From a virus, in the IMG/VR virus record IMGVR_UViG_3300021197_001580, positions 1 through 48,115 of that record: a stretch of 48,115 bases of DNA; one strand, 5' to 3'. This document shows, in pieces, positions 7,855 through 17,093 of this stretch; the first letter of the stretch is position 1, and every line of letters begins with the position of its first letter. The notes below the pieces were generated by a model. It saw only the letters and a list, made by a program, of their open reading frames with translations. It had not been told where the DNA came from and did not search any database. The position numbers and the translations under genes are program-made.

Positions 7855-9099
7855 ATGGCAGGCGTAAATATCGCCAATAACGGGTTGACTCTAACCCGGT
7901 ATCTGACTGAAGTGACTGAGACTCTCAATCACGAGAGTAAGGCGCGTAGTCTTACACGTAAAAACGATAAGTGGACCGGTGCTCATATTGAGTGGCGTGT
8001 GCATACTGGCCGAACAGGCGCGATTAAGTACACCGAAGACGGCGGTACTTTCCCGACTCCCAACGCCCAGAAATACCAGCCCGCAAAGGCCACCCGTAAG
8101 TTCTCTGTTGGCAAGATCCAACTGACTGACGGTGTTATGGCTACTGCGTCGGGCAATAAGAATGTCGCTCGCGACGTCATCCGTTCTGAAGTGGACGGCA
8201 TGATGAGGGACATGCTGAAGTACGAGAACTGGCACTTCTTCCGTGATGGTACTGCTAGTGTTGGTACTCTCATTGATGCAGGTCTGGCTTCTGGCGCAAC
8301 TGATATTGCTGTTGACGACGGACGTTTCTTGTCGAACTTTGCCGATGGCGGCAGTGACGGCATGGAGCTGGAAGTACGTGACTCTAGTGCATCCTTTGCT
8401 TCTCTGGGCACTGTAAAGGTTAAGGACGTTGAACAGTCGCTTAATGCCTCCAACCAAGCTCTGGTTAACTTTGATGCTCTTCTGGCTGGCTCAGCTGCGG
8501 ACGATATTCTTGTCCCTAAGGATAGCTATAATATTGCCTTGACTGGCTTGGATTCTTTGATTGCTGACTCTGGTACTTTCCAGACCATCAACACTGCGAC
8601 CTATCCACGGTATACCAGCCATGTGCTGGATAACAGTGGTACGAACCGTGCACTGACTCCTTCGTTGTTCCGCCAAATGTTGGCTGGGCTGAAGCAGAAG
8701 GCCGGTAGTGATGCTGGTAAGGGCCTTAGTGTTCTGACCAACAACTGGCAGGCGATTAACGTTGAAGAGCTGTATGAAGGCGAGCTCCGCCTGACTCCTA
8801 GCTCTAAGGTCGGCGGTCTGTCCGTGGCGTCCTTTCAGTCCTCTTTGGGCCGAATTGACATCATGCCTGACGTTGATGCCCCCTACAACACGATGTTCTT
8901 CGTTGACTTCAACGAGGTCTATCGTGCGGTGCAGAAGCCTTTGGCTTGGCGTCGACAGGGTGGTTCGATCTTTAAGCGCTCTGATGTCTCTGGTGTTCAC
9001 ACAGCGACTGCTATTGAAATCTGTGACTTGTACATCAAGGCGCGGCACACTAGCGGCAAGCTGCAAGACCTCAGCGAAGATCCTTCTATCGCATACTAA
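7855..9099 (+). CDS. Major capsid protein
   Basis: The coat subunit of the head, 414 residues. Length, Ala/Gly/Ser/Thr balance, an N-terminal arm with long helix and position directly after the scaffold all fit a HK97-fold coat protein. Start is one base after the scaffold stop, with AAGGAAATAAA as Shine-Dalgarno. I assign the fold by context and composition; no single diagnostic motif is visible. Confidence 0.9.
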   Translation: MAGVNIANNGLTLTRYLTEVTETLNHESKARSLTRKNDKWTGAHIEWRVHTGRTGAIKYTEDGGTFPTPNAQKYQPAKATRKFSVGKIQLTDGVMATASGNKNVARDVIRSEVDGMMRDMLKYENWHFFRDGTASVGTLIDAGLASGATDIAVDDGRFLSNFADGGSDGMELEVRDSSASFASLGTVKVKDVEQSLNASNQALVNFDALLAGSAADDILVPKDSYNIALTGLDSLIADSGTFQTINTATYPRYTSHVLDNSGTNRALTPSLFRQMLAGLKQKAGSDAGKGLSVLTNNWQAINVEELYEGELRLTPSSKVGGLSVASFQSSLGRIDIMPDVDAPYNTMFFVDFNEVYRAVQKPLAWRRQGGSIFKRSDVSGVHTATAIEICDLYIKARHTSGKLQDLSEDPSIAY

Positions 9100-9168
9100 T
9101 CAATAGGCGGGGCGAGGGGGGTCCGAGTTGACGTGACCTCTCTTGTCTTTGCCTATAAGAGGAAAAAT

Positions 9169-9546
9169 ATGGCAGCTGGAATTAATGGTCGTCAATTAGG
9201 GCCTTTGGGCACCGAGCTTGGCGCACCCTCATTCGTACTCTCTACTGCTACGGTAGCAGGAACAGCGGCGTACACGTTGGTGGCTTCGGCCCCTTACGCT
9301 TTTCGCGTGGTTGATGCCTGGGTAGTCATGACGGGGGCCGGTGCGTCCAGTGACACTTTTACTGTTCAAAAGGGCAGTGATGATATTACTGACGCGGTCG
9401 ATGTGTCGTCTGCGGGCGATACAGATGTTGTGCGCTTCGGTGAGATCGATGATGCTTACCACGAACTTCAAAAAGGCGACGCACTTAAAGTCGCTACTGC
9501 GTCTGGCGCAGTGGGCATTGTGTACGTTCTTTGCGTCGCAATTTAA
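9169..9546 (+). CDS. Beta-rich head decoration-like protein
   Basis: A 125-residue product that starts at ATG 9169 with AAGAGG as Shine-Dalgarno; an upstream in-frame GTG at 9133 lacks a good site. It is rich in Ala, Val, Thr and Gly with short strand-like segments and no charged helix, typical of capsid decoration or stabilising proteins placed just after the coat gene. A 69-base gap before it contains TTGACG and TATAAG, but 20 bases apart. Confidence 0.78.
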   Translation: MAAGINGRQLGPLGTELGAPSFVLSTATVAGTAAYTLVASAPYAFRVVDAWVVMTGAGASSDTFTVQKGSDDITDAVDVSSAGDTDVVRFGEIDDAYHELQKGDALKVATASGAVGIVYVLCVAI

Positions 9547-9559
9547 AGGATAATATAAT

Positions 9560-9886
9560 ATGGCAAACTCAGTCACATCGAGTGATGTAGTTCAAACAGA
9601 ACCCAACTCGGTACAAAAGATTGTGGCCGCGTTTGATACGGCCGGTACAGTACTGTCTCAGGCAATGACTTTTGATCACGAGCCTGATGAGTATTGGGCT
9701 GTTCTAACTAGTGGCAATGATGCTGATGAGATCGCTGCTATCGAGCTTGCGTTCGATACCGCAAATGGCGAAGTCGACTTGCTTGTAGAGGTGATTAGCG
9801 GCGGAACTGTTGCTCACACGTACACTGTTTTCTTGAAGTGGTACGCGCAGGCTGAACAAGATCAGTCGTCCGTAACAATCAGCTAA
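9560..9886 (+). CDS. Small beta-rich virion protein
   Basis: A 108-residue product, acidic and beta-rich, preceded by AGGATAATATA. Together with the gene before it, it forms a small capsid-associated pair. A terminator hairpin follows at 9909, so these genes close the scaffold-capsid transcription unit. Exact role (decoration, head fibre or stabiliser) cannot be told. Confidence 0.75.
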   Translation: MANSVTSSDVVQTEPNSVQKIVAAFDTAGTVLSQAMTFDHEPDEYWAVLTSGNDADEIAAIELAFDTANGEVDLLVEVISGGTVAHTYTVFLKWYAQAEQDQSSVTIS

Positions 9887-9908
9887 TAGAATAGTAAAAA
9901 TAGAATAT

Positions 9909-9945
9909 GGGGGCCTGCCTTCGGGTGGGCCTCCCTTTCTGCGTC
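9909..9945 (+). terminator. Rho-independent terminator with TTCG loop
   Basis: An 11-base-pair stem (left arm 9909-9919, TTCG loop 9920-9923, right arm 9924-9934; G-C pairs with three G-U type pairs) is followed by a T-rich run CTTTCTGCGTCTT. UUCG tetraloops are typical of strong bacterial terminators. It stands between the highly expressed capsid genes and the appendage genes, and would lower expression of the latter. Confidence 0.8.
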
Positions 9946-9957
9946 TTAGAGGTCTTG

Positions 9958-11220
9958 ATGGTAGCAGGTGGTAGGAATAGTTCCGGCCTCCATAATAGGA
10001 ATGTGGCGCCACGAGCTGGCCTGCGTCCTCATAAGCTCGACTTCTCCTACGCGACTGCGGCCGCCTTCCTTACTGACAAGGCCGCTGAGGGCTATAACAG
10101 CATAGCTGCTGAAGATGGTGACCTCTATTACGACACAACCGACACATGCTGGAAGTACCACGATGGCACTGCTTGGCGCCAGATGGGCCACCAATCCGTC
10201 CTACTATCGACTAACGTCAGGGTCAACGAGCGCACAGATGATGACGTCACTTTTACTCTATCCGCAGGTTCCGAGGGAGCTTTTACTGCTTCCGGCCTAG
10301 AGGGCGTAGGGACGATCACTATCCAGGGCGCATGGACAGAGGCCACGGGTATCACAGGGGCCTCCTCAGGTACCGCTGGGGCCGGATCCTCCTCCACGAC
10401 GCTTAACAAGCCCGCTGCGGCGTCTAACTGGGTTGCCGGGGCCTTACGTGGTAAGTTCCTTGTAATCAGCTCAGGGGGCGGCTCAGGAGCTGTGAGGCCT
10501 ATCATTACGAACACTACCGGAGCAGTCACCGTACACGCCATTACGGGCATGGATGCGACCTCGGTCTTCGAGATAGCCGATCCTGGTACCACCTTCAGTA
10601 CCATCACAATCGACCGCTGCACGCCCGCTATCAAGTTCATTGCGTGCGAGGTGACCCGAGTGTTGGTCACAGACAGCACTGAGGTGCAGTTTAATGGCCT
10701 TTCCTGTGACGATAGTAATGCTGCCGGTAGCATCCTAGTAGAGCGCGGAGGCAAGTTCACGCTCGATGACAGCCTCCTAGAGGGCGCTGCGAGTCTTATA
10801 GTCAATCAGGCCCAGCAGGTGCATACAGAGGATACGGTGCTTGACACGGGCACTGTAAAGTATGTAGGATGCAACAAAGTTACTACGGAGATCGATGCTG
10901 CCGATGCTGCCTCTACCCCAATTCTATTCCAGCGATGTCCGGAAGTTAACTGCGGCGCAGCGTCGTCGGATAACACGGGCTCGGGCGTACAAGCTGAAGG
11001 CTGCAATTATTTCACTCCTTCTGGCACTGGTCTTACAGGAAGCGGCAACTCAGCATACGGGCTCTATCTCGCTGGTGGAGGGTATTATGAAGCTACTGGT
11101 GCAACCATAACGGGCGATACGAACGACTTCTTTCTTTCTCGATCTGCCGATACCTGGGCGAATCTAGCTACCGATGAGTCCTTTGGGGACCTCGGTACAA
11201 GCATAGTAATAGTGACCTAA
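9958..11220 (+). CDS. Appendage or fibre protein with beta-helix-like body
   Basis: A 420-residue product. ATG 9958 has AGAGGT 5 bases upstream; an in-frame ATG at 9907 lies before the terminator hairpin and is rejected. An N-terminal phage-fibre style segment (DGDLYYDTTDTCWKYHDG, about residues 47-64) is followed by Gly/Thr/Ser-rich short strands and repeated turn-like motifs, which suggest a right-handed parallel beta-helix (pectate-lyase-like) domain. It could be a tail spike or head fibre. The stop overlaps the next start (TAATG). Confidence 0.75.
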   Translation: MVAGGRNSSGLHNRNVAPRAGLRPHKLDFSYATAAAFLTDKAAEGYNSIAAEDGDLYYDTTDTCWKYHDGTAWRQMGHQSVLLSTNVRVNERTDDDVTFTLSAGSEGAFTASGLEGVGTITIQGAWTEATGITGASSGTAGAGSSSTTLNKPAAASNWVAGALRGKFLVISSGGGSGAVRPIITNTTGAVTVHAITGMDATSVFEIADPGTTFSTITIDRCTPAIKFIACEVTRVLVTDSTEVQFNGLSCDDSNAAGSILVERGGKFTLDDSLLEGAASLIVNQAQQVHTEDTVLDTGTVKYVGCNKVTTEIDAADAASTPILFQRCPEVNCGAASSDNTGSGVQAEGCNYFTPSGTGLTGSGNSAYGLYLAGGGYYEATGATITGDTNDFFLSRSADTWANLATDESFGDLGTSIVIVT

Positions 11221-11639
11221 TGGCTAATTTCCCTGACGAGATAATGCGCTTCTCTGCTGAAGTAACGACAGAGGGCAACTTCAATATGGCTGGGCGCTTT
11301 CTGCCCTATGGCTTCGTTCATGGGAATACAGACAATGACGCCATCACGCCGAGCACTACGCAAACGCAAGCAGCGGCCACGACTCTTGATACGTTCTGGA
11401 GCTATATAGCCACAGTTGCCAACGCTAACGACTGCGTGAAGATCCGTGCTGACTACAGCGGCCTTTCTGCTATCGTTATTGTAACCAATGGCGGGGCTAA
11501 CATTCTCGACATCTTTCCCGGCGTAGGGCATCAGATCGATGCTCTGGGCGCCAATAACGCTTATAGCCTGGCTGCAGGTAAGACTATCGTGTTTCGCGCG
11601 ATAAGTGCCACAGCCTGGGTCTCGATCAGCTTCGTCTAA
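11220..11639 (+). CDS. Small beta-rich virion protein
   Basis: A 139-residue product whose C-terminal half (strands with a PGVGHQIDALG turn, then FRAISATAW) resembles small structural domains seen in many phage appendage proteins. TAATG overlaps on both sides tie it to the beta-helix protein before it and the glycosidase-like protein after it, so the three are probably parts of one appendage. Confidence 0.72.
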   Translation: MANFPDEIMRFSAEVTTEGNFNMAGRFLPYGFVHGNTDNDAITPSTTQTQAAATTLDTFWSYIATVANANDCVKIRADYSGLSAIVIVTNGGANILDIFPGVGHQIDALGANNAYSLAAGKTIVFRAISATAWVSISFV

Positions 11640-12700
11640 TGGTAGTGCGAGTAGCAGCTCATACGGCAGGCACATACCATGTGACCACACCAGGCACAGG
11701 GAGCTTCCTGCTCGATGGCACAGAGCTCATCAAGGACCTGGGCTTTGGGGGCGTGAAGTACTTCATGTCTGACAAGTACGCCTCGCAGGACTACACTTTC
11801 GATACATGGGGCGCTGCTCCGACAACGCTCAAAGAGCTTGCACAGAAGTCACAGTTCGCGACAGCATTCGGTGATAGCACACTCAAGCACTACCTGCTGA
11901 ACTGCTTCACCTTCGTGAATGATGGCACCAGCGATCTTTGGCGCTTTGGCTTCCAGGACCAAACGAGCTTCCTTCAGGATGAATATGACGAGATCAAGGA
12001 GCTGGCCGAGCACCTAATCACGACATACGCGAATACTGGGAAAACCTTCGTTATCCAGAACTGGGAGGGCGACTGGGCCTTGATGGGCACATTTGTTGCT
12101 GCTGACCACGCCTTCACGACCAAGAAAGAGACTGACTATATGGTGGCCTGGCTCCAGACCAGGCAGCAGGCAGTCGAGGATGCGCGGCGCAATCTGGGCC
12201 AGACCGGCGTGACAGTTAAGTGCGCAGTCGAGGTCAACCGTATCGTGGATGCCATGACCAGCCCAAACATGAGACGAGTACTACATGATGTCCTGCCTAG
12301 GCTGTCACCTGATCTAGTGAGCTGGAGCGCCTATGACGGCATCTACAACCTGGGCGATACGGCCGGCGAGGGCACATTCTACACAAGCGAAGCGCGTTTG
12401 ATCTCTAAGCTGCAGACCAAGCTAAACGCGGGCGTGAACTTCTTGCAAGACCTTACAGACGCGGAAGTGTACTTCGGCGAGTGGGGTGTGGCTGAGAATG
12501 ACCTCCCTGTGGGCTACTCGGACGGCAATGTTATCGAGGCCGTGTACGACGTAGCGACAGATCTTGAACTCCCATACGACACTTATTGGCAGGTCTTCGA
12601 CAATGAGGGCACACCTCCTTCCAACAGTGGCTACTGGCTTTATGACGACAATGGCGATCTGACTGAAGCGGGCACTAAATACCAGAGTTTGTTAGCATAA
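11639..12700 (+). CDS. Putative TIM-barrel glycoside hydrolase (appendage enzyme)
   Basis: A 353-residue product with the look of clan GH-A hydrolases: a candidate acid/base E143 in NWEGDW and a candidate nucleophile E281 in YFGEWG, 138 residues apart, with conserved-looking aromatic strand ends (VSWSAYDG near 227, YWQVFDNE near 316). Such an enzyme would cut a surface or capsule polysaccharide during adsorption. The N-terminal 20 residues resemble a structural connector. Coupled by TAATG to both neighbours. Family number cannot be assigned by eye. Confidence 0.68.
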   Translation: MVVRVAAHTAGTYHVTTPGTGSFLLDGTELIKDLGFGGVKYFMSDKYASQDYTFDTWGAAPTTLKELAQKSQFATAFGDSTLKHYLLNCFTFVNDGTSDLWRFGFQDQTSFLQDEYDEIKELAEHLITTYANTGKTFVIQNWEGDWALMGTFVAADHAFTTKKETDYMVAWLQTRQQAVEDARRNLGQTGVTVKCAVEVNRIVDAMTSPNMRRVLHDVLPRLSPDLVSWSAYDGIYNLGDTAGEGTFYTSEARLISKLQTKLNAGVNFLQDLTDAEVYFGEWGVAENDLPVGYSDGNVIEAVYDVATDLELPYDTYWQVFDNEGTPPSNSGYWLYDDNGDLTEAGTKYQSLLA

Positions 12701-13329
12701 TGGATTACCCTTCTAGAGACGTTTGTCAGGCACTTCGTAAGCTCAGCCCGAACCTCCGCCTAGCATGGCATGGGGCCAGGGACAGGTTCGCTATCGTGCA
12801 GCTCTATCACATCTCGGACTGTGGTGATATCGACGACCCTCACACCTTCCGAGAGTACTGGAACGTCACGACCGTAACAGGCCCTACTGGCACTGAGCAC
12901 CGCGAGAAGATCGACCGAGGCCACATCTTCAACTCCTGGGGCGGTACTACCCCTGATTGGAACCCTCTCCAGCGTGTGCCTATCTTTGTGACCGAGCTCG
13001 AAGGTGTAGAGGCCGCAGACGGCACAGCACTCAATCGCTACGATGTCATGGGCTGTAGCGACAAGTTCAGGGCCACGATCAGGCACTGGCTCCGGCCGCC
13101 TGATGAGGTGCGCGAGGAGTCCATTGATGAACGAAACAGACAATACGCACGCGACGCAGACGCCCTCACTAGGGACATGACCGATCACTGGTGGTGGCAG
13201 GGCAACCAGACGGGCTCAGCTAGCGTGAACATCGCTAAGAAGCACGCTGACAAGGTCGGACATCGCGCACTCCACGAGCCTCACCGCATGGTGAAGGTCA
13301 AGGACAGCGAACGAAAGCGCAAAGGATAA
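12700..13329 (+). CDS. Phage structural or connector protein, unknown family
   Basis: A 209-residue product, charged, with an N-terminal mixed domain (about 1-135, several Trp and His) and a basic C-terminal tail rich in His, Lys and Arg. TAATG overlap with the gene before; two bases before the next. It lies directly before the adaptor-like connector, so a neck or tail-attachment role is possible. I do not recognise the family. Confidence 0.7.
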   Translation: MDYPSRDVCQALRKLSPNLRLAWHGARDRFAIVQLYHISDCGDIDDPHTFREYWNVTTVTGPTGTEHREKIDRGHIFNSWGGTTPDWNPLQRVPIFVTELEGVEAADGTALNRYDVMGCSDKFRATIRHWLRPPDEVREESIDERNRQYARDADALTRDMTDHWWWQGNQTGSASVNIAKKHADKVGHRALHEPHRMVKVKDSERKRKG

Positions 13330-13331
13330 CC

Positions 13332-13982
13332 ATGGATCTCGCTGAACTACGCGACCAGCTCGCCTTCTCGCTCAATCACAATGACGGGCAGACCGATCAG
13401 GACTTCTCGGACGCTCGTCTGAACGATAACATCAATTGGGCTTATCGGCGCGAAGTGCGCGGGGCCAAGCTTGAAGGTGTTCGCAGCTACTTTACGAAGA
13501 ACGACTCATTCACATGGGCAGCTGATGCGGTGACGCAGACGCTACCTCTTAACTTACGACGCAAGCAAATAGTGGTGTTCAAGGACATCACTAGCAACGA
13601 TCCCGGCCAGAAGCTCACAGTTTCGGCTGACGGGGCACGTGGCGGTGTACACTGGGTGGATAACAACACCTTGCAGTGGGGCACGTCAGGACCTGGGGCA
13701 ACTAAGACAATTCGTGCGTTCTATTTGGCAGATGCAGAAAAGCTCACAGATGATGCTGATGAGCCTGAACTCATTCCTGAAGAGATGCACGAGTTAATTG
13801 TCTGGTCAGCGGCTGTCTATCTCAGAACGGTTGCTGATGAATTTGCCCCTCCTGGCTGGTTGGCTGCATTGACTGAAGCCCGGATGGACTATCACAAATA
13901 TGTGTCCCGCGGACGCCCATATGATGACGAGCCATGGATTCGTTATCGTGACGGTGATCTTGACGAGGATGCCGTTGTCTAG
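13332..13982 (+). CDS. Head-tail adaptor-like connector protein
   Basis: A 216-residue product beginning with LAELRDQLAFSLNHND and a DARLNDNINWAYRR helix, a pattern common in podovirus adaptor proteins (P22 gp4-like and related families) that bind under the portal. The middle is beta-rich; the C-terminal part is a long helix typical of ring connectors. It precedes the propeller-like tail protein, as in P22-type neck modules. Confidence 0.72.
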   Translation: MDLAELRDQLAFSLNHNDGQTDQDFSDARLNDNINWAYRREVRGAKLEGVRSYFTKNDSFTWAADAVTQTLPLNLRRKQIVVFKDITSNDPGQKLTVSADGARGGVHWVDNNTLQWGTSGPGATKTIRAFYLADAEKLTDDADEPELIPEEMHELIVWSAAVYLRTVADEFAPPGWLAALTEARMDYHKYVSRGRPYDDEPWIRYRDGDLDEDAVV

Positions 13983-13990
13983 GAGTTGTT

Positions 13991-14881
13991 ATGGCTGAGT
14001 ATGTGAATATTAGAAATAAGAGCAATGTTGTTCAGAAGGCTGTCATTGATGAGGTCGAATTCATCTTGCAGCCTGCGGGCGAGAAGGACTCTGAGAAGCT
14101 GGTGCTTAAGCGCATCGGTCAGGCCTTCATGGAGCAGAGCTTGGGCTATGTGGAGTTTGTCGATGACGACCTCACAGGCACTAAGGCCTCATTTAAGCTA
14201 GACACTGATGTGTGGCTGGCCAACATGACGGGCGACCCTGATGCTAGCCCTACCGTGCCTAAGCGTGAGATGGTGAATCGGCGCGAGACAACTATCCAGG
14301 TAGAGAATCCTTATGCCCTGGCTCGTCCACTCAAGTGGAAGAAGCCTGGCGGTCAGCACGTCTTTCAGAACGAGCACGGTGAGTGGACGGGCCATAACCT
14401 GTCTCCTACGCCCATCGAACTGAAGCCCTACACGCGTATGAAGTACCCTAAGGTGGTCTCTGACTTCATCCTTCGGCGCCTAGGTAATCAAGAAGCCATG
14501 AAGCGTGGCCTGGCTCTCAAGTCACGCGCGCCTACTGAGTTCGAGCCTGACATCAGCTGGGAGCTCGACGACATGCGGCTTTATCTACGTATGATGGATC
14601 CGGCCGCTGAACTGGGGCAATCAGAGTATGAAGTCAAGCAGATTCACAAGCATAACAAGCTAGCTAAAGAACAGGCTATTCTGGCGGCTAAGGAGCTCTG
14701 CCTACGGCGCTGCTTCTTCCGTCTGGTCAATGTTAAGTACAATCTTCCTACGCGTGAGCAGTTCCTTGCACGTAAGGGCGCCTTCATCGACGAGGTCCCA
14801 GAAGAGAGTGCCGCAGCCATCGTTGCCGAAGGGCAAGCAACCATCAAGAAAGCAGCCAAAGGTAATGCGGCGAAACTATAA
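13991..14881 (+). CDS. Virion-associated protein, unknown family
   Basis: A 296-residue product with an N-terminal beta-rich region (1-120), a middle mixed part, a helical C-terminal half and a final Ala/Lys-rich tail. GGAGTT precedes the ATG by 4 bases. Located between the adaptor and the nozzle-like protein, it is probably part of the neck or tail. The last 17 bases overlap the next gene. Confidence 0.7.
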   Translation: MAEYVNIRNKSNVVQKAVIDEVEFILQPAGEKDSEKLVLKRIGQAFMEQSLGYVEFVDDDLTGTKASFKLDTDVWLANMTGDPDASPTVPKREMVNRRETTIQVENPYALARPLKWKKPGGQHVFQNEHGEWTGHNLSPTPIELKPYTRMKYPKVVSDFILRRLGNQEAMKRGLALKSRAPTEFEPDISWELDDMRLYLRMMDPAAELGQSEYEVKQIHKHNKLAKEQAILAAKELCLRRCFFRLVNVKYNLPTREQFLARKGAFIDEVPEESAAAIVAEGQATIKKAAKGNAAKL

Positions 14882-17093
14882 GAAGTGGCGTCAGAATGAC
14901 TTCCGGGGCGGTGTAAACACTGAGCCGGAGAACGCCAAGGCTAATCAGGTCCTCGACGCTCGCAATGTGTGGGCGCCGGAGGGCCGTCTTGTGCAACGTC
15001 CTGGGTTTAAGAGTGCGGGTGCTCTTCCTCTACCTGTAGGGCTTCCAGCTGACGGAACTATAGCGTTTCAGCATGCTTGGTATATCTATACTACAGGAAT
15101 GCTTTTCACTGGCTCTGATCCAGGGCTTGTGGATAATGATGCCTCTCATTGGCCAGGGGCAGGGGGTGGAGGAGTAGCATGGACCGAAGGCGACTATTTC
15201 TACTTTGCGCCTAACACTGATATCGATGTCACTGCACTGGCTAGCTTTAGTATCGATAGCCTAACTATTGCACATTCGATTACTGACCCTGATGATGTAG
15301 CAGCTGGAGCACGTTGGCAGTACTACAACGGCACTGAATGGAAGACCATCTATGGAGAGCATATGGTGGCAACTAACTTCTCTACGGGCACGGGTATAGA
15401 TCTCGTATCGAAGCCAGAGAAGCTTTCCTCGGGTATGTTTGAGGGCACGAATTTAGTTGTCTTTGGTGAGATACCTTCTGACTGGGCGAAGACTACTGTA
15501 GCGTCTACATCACGTTATTGGTTGAGGCTTAGCACTACTTCGGTAGGCACTACAGGTGCCTATGATGCCTTAGCGGGCGGAGGCACTACTATTGTCGCCA
15601 ACAGTCTTGACGGCTATACACTCACCGATGAGGCCTTCTGGGGGGCGCAGGTCGCTAGGACCGCGCGCACTCAGCGTATATATGGAATCTATAATGGCCT
15701 GCTCTATGTGCTTGATAGTCCTTCAGCGCGCAATGCGGCTGAGTATGATCTCAGCGCGGAGCTTCATAAGGCAACATTCGCCCCCTCAATAGCATCAGTG
15801 CCGCAGTTCGAAGACGTATATCTAGCCTACAACCACCGTGTGTTCCACATGCCTACAGGAGTAGGCGTGGGCGTCAAGACAGGCGAGCTGCAAGGCGTAG
15901 CCATTGATGAGGTCACTGCTCAGGTTGAGAATGACGAGGCCTTCGTAGGCGAGACGACTGTAGGCACAGTGACTACCAAGGCTCTATTTAACAGAGATCA
16001 GGTGCCGCAGCTCGCAGCCTGGCCTGAAGCTAACTTTACGACGTTCTTCGACAATCGCTTGTGGTGCGCTAATATCAAAGGACAGCCTAACACCATTCGC
16101 TGGAGCGGGTATGCGCCGTTTCATCGAGTATGGCCTGAAGAGTCCAATGAGATTCTGATGGAGGACGATGATAGCGAGATCACAGGCATGACCTCGCTTG
16201 GTGAACATCTCCTGGTGTTCAAGAACGACTCGATCTGGCGCATGGTTTCTCTGGGCGAAGGTCCCATTGACTCCGCTGGACGTGGCGGCCTGGGGCTATA
16301 CAACCCAGTTAAGGTCATTAGCGGTGTTGGATGCGTGGCCGAGAGCACAATTCAACGTACGCCAGCTGGCCTCATCTTCCTGCACGAGGATGGGGTCTAC
16401 CTGTTCAACGGTGTGCAGGCACAGAAGATCAGCGGCGATGTCGATACGATCATGAGCAACCTAACAGAGGGCGCGAGACAGCGCGCTTCGTCAGTGCACT
16501 GGTCAACGCAGAATTGTTACATCATCTCCATACCTACAGAGGGCGAGAGCACAAATAAGCTTACGCTGGTGTATGACTATAAGCATGGCTCTTGGTGGGT
16601 GTGGGATAACTTTGATGCTGCCAGCTGGATCTCCTGGGAAGATGGCACTGACAATGAGCAGATCTTCTTCATAAAGAACAACGGCACTGTCTTCAAGATG
16701 GGCGACAGTTCTTGGGGCGACAATCAAACGGCCACGACAGCCTACATCAAGACGCATAGACTGGGCCCATACGACGACATCAAGAAGGTCGTGCGGCAGG
16801 TACGTGTCAACGGTAGCAACCAGACCAATAGCCTGATTGTAGAGGTCGAGCCTGACGATGCTGCGGGCCGAGCGACTAGCGGCACTATGACCACGAGCGA
16901 TACCAACGAGGCCAAGTTCGGTACAGCGGTCTTTGGTACGGCTGCATTCGCCAATCCTAGACGACGTGAGAAGAAGCTTATGTTCCGCGAGAGCTGTCAG
17001 TGGGCTACGGTCAAGGTGACGAATAGCCAAGCAGGTGGCCAGCTAGAGGTGCAGGATATCTCTGTGGGCTGGGTTCCGAAGGGTGAGCGTTAG
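14865..17093 (+). CDS. Tail nozzle / stabilisation-like propeller protein
   Basis: A 742-residue product. ATG 14865 begins the typical start NDFRGGVNTEPENAKANQ (about residues 9-26), seen in phage stabilisation and tubular-tail proteins (P22 gp10 / T7 gp12 type). The middle has repeated strand-Trp/Gly blades including NRLWCANIKGQPNTIRWSG (about 392-410), typical of the beta-propeller of these nozzle proteins. It would form the hexameric tail tip through which DNA passes. An in-frame upstream ATG (14730) lies deep inside the previous gene and is rejected. Confidence 0.8.
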   Translation: MRRNYKKWRQNDFRGGVNTEPENAKANQVLDARNVWAPEGRLVQRPGFKSAGALPLPVGLPADGTIAFQHAWYIYTTGMLFTGSDPGLVDNDASHWPGAGGGGVAWTEGDYFYFAPNTDIDVTALASFSIDSLTIAHSITDPDDVAAGARWQYYNGTEWKTIYGEHMVATNFSTGTGIDLVSKPEKLSSGMFEGTNLVVFGEIPSDWAKTTVASTSRYWLRLSTTSVGTTGAYDALAGGGTTIVANSLDGYTLTDEAFWGAQVARTARTQRIYGIYNGLLYVLDSPSARNAAEYDLSAELHKATFAPSIASVPQFEDVYLAYNHRVFHMPTGVGVGVKTGELQGVAIDEVTAQVENDEAFVGETTVGTVTTKALFNRDQVPQLAAWPEANFTTFFDNRLWCANIKGQPNTIRWSGYAPFHRVWPEESNEILMEDDDSEITGMTSLGEHLLVFKNDSIWRMVSLGEGPIDSAGRGGLGLYNPVKVISGVGCVAESTIQRTPAGLIFLHEDGVYLFNGVQAQKISGDVDTIMSNLTEGARQRASSVHWSTQNCYIISIPTEGESTNKLTLVYDYKHGSWWVWDNFDAASWISWEDGTDNEQIFFIKNNGTVFKMGDSSWGDNQTATTAYIKTHRLGPYDDIKKVVRQVRVNGSNQTNSLIVEVEPDDAAGRATSGTMTTSDTNEAKFGTAVFGTAAFANPRRREKKLMFRESCQWATVKVTNSQAGGQLEVQDISVGWVPKGER

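Noticed and set aside
9128-9160. TTGACG ... TATAAG before the decoration gene
   Set aside because: Spacer of 20 bases is too long for sigma-70.
10128-10805. 225-codon minus-strand open frame
   Set aside because: Shadow of the beta-helix appendage gene, caused by its codon bias; composition is Ser/Pro/Val repeats without domain pattern.
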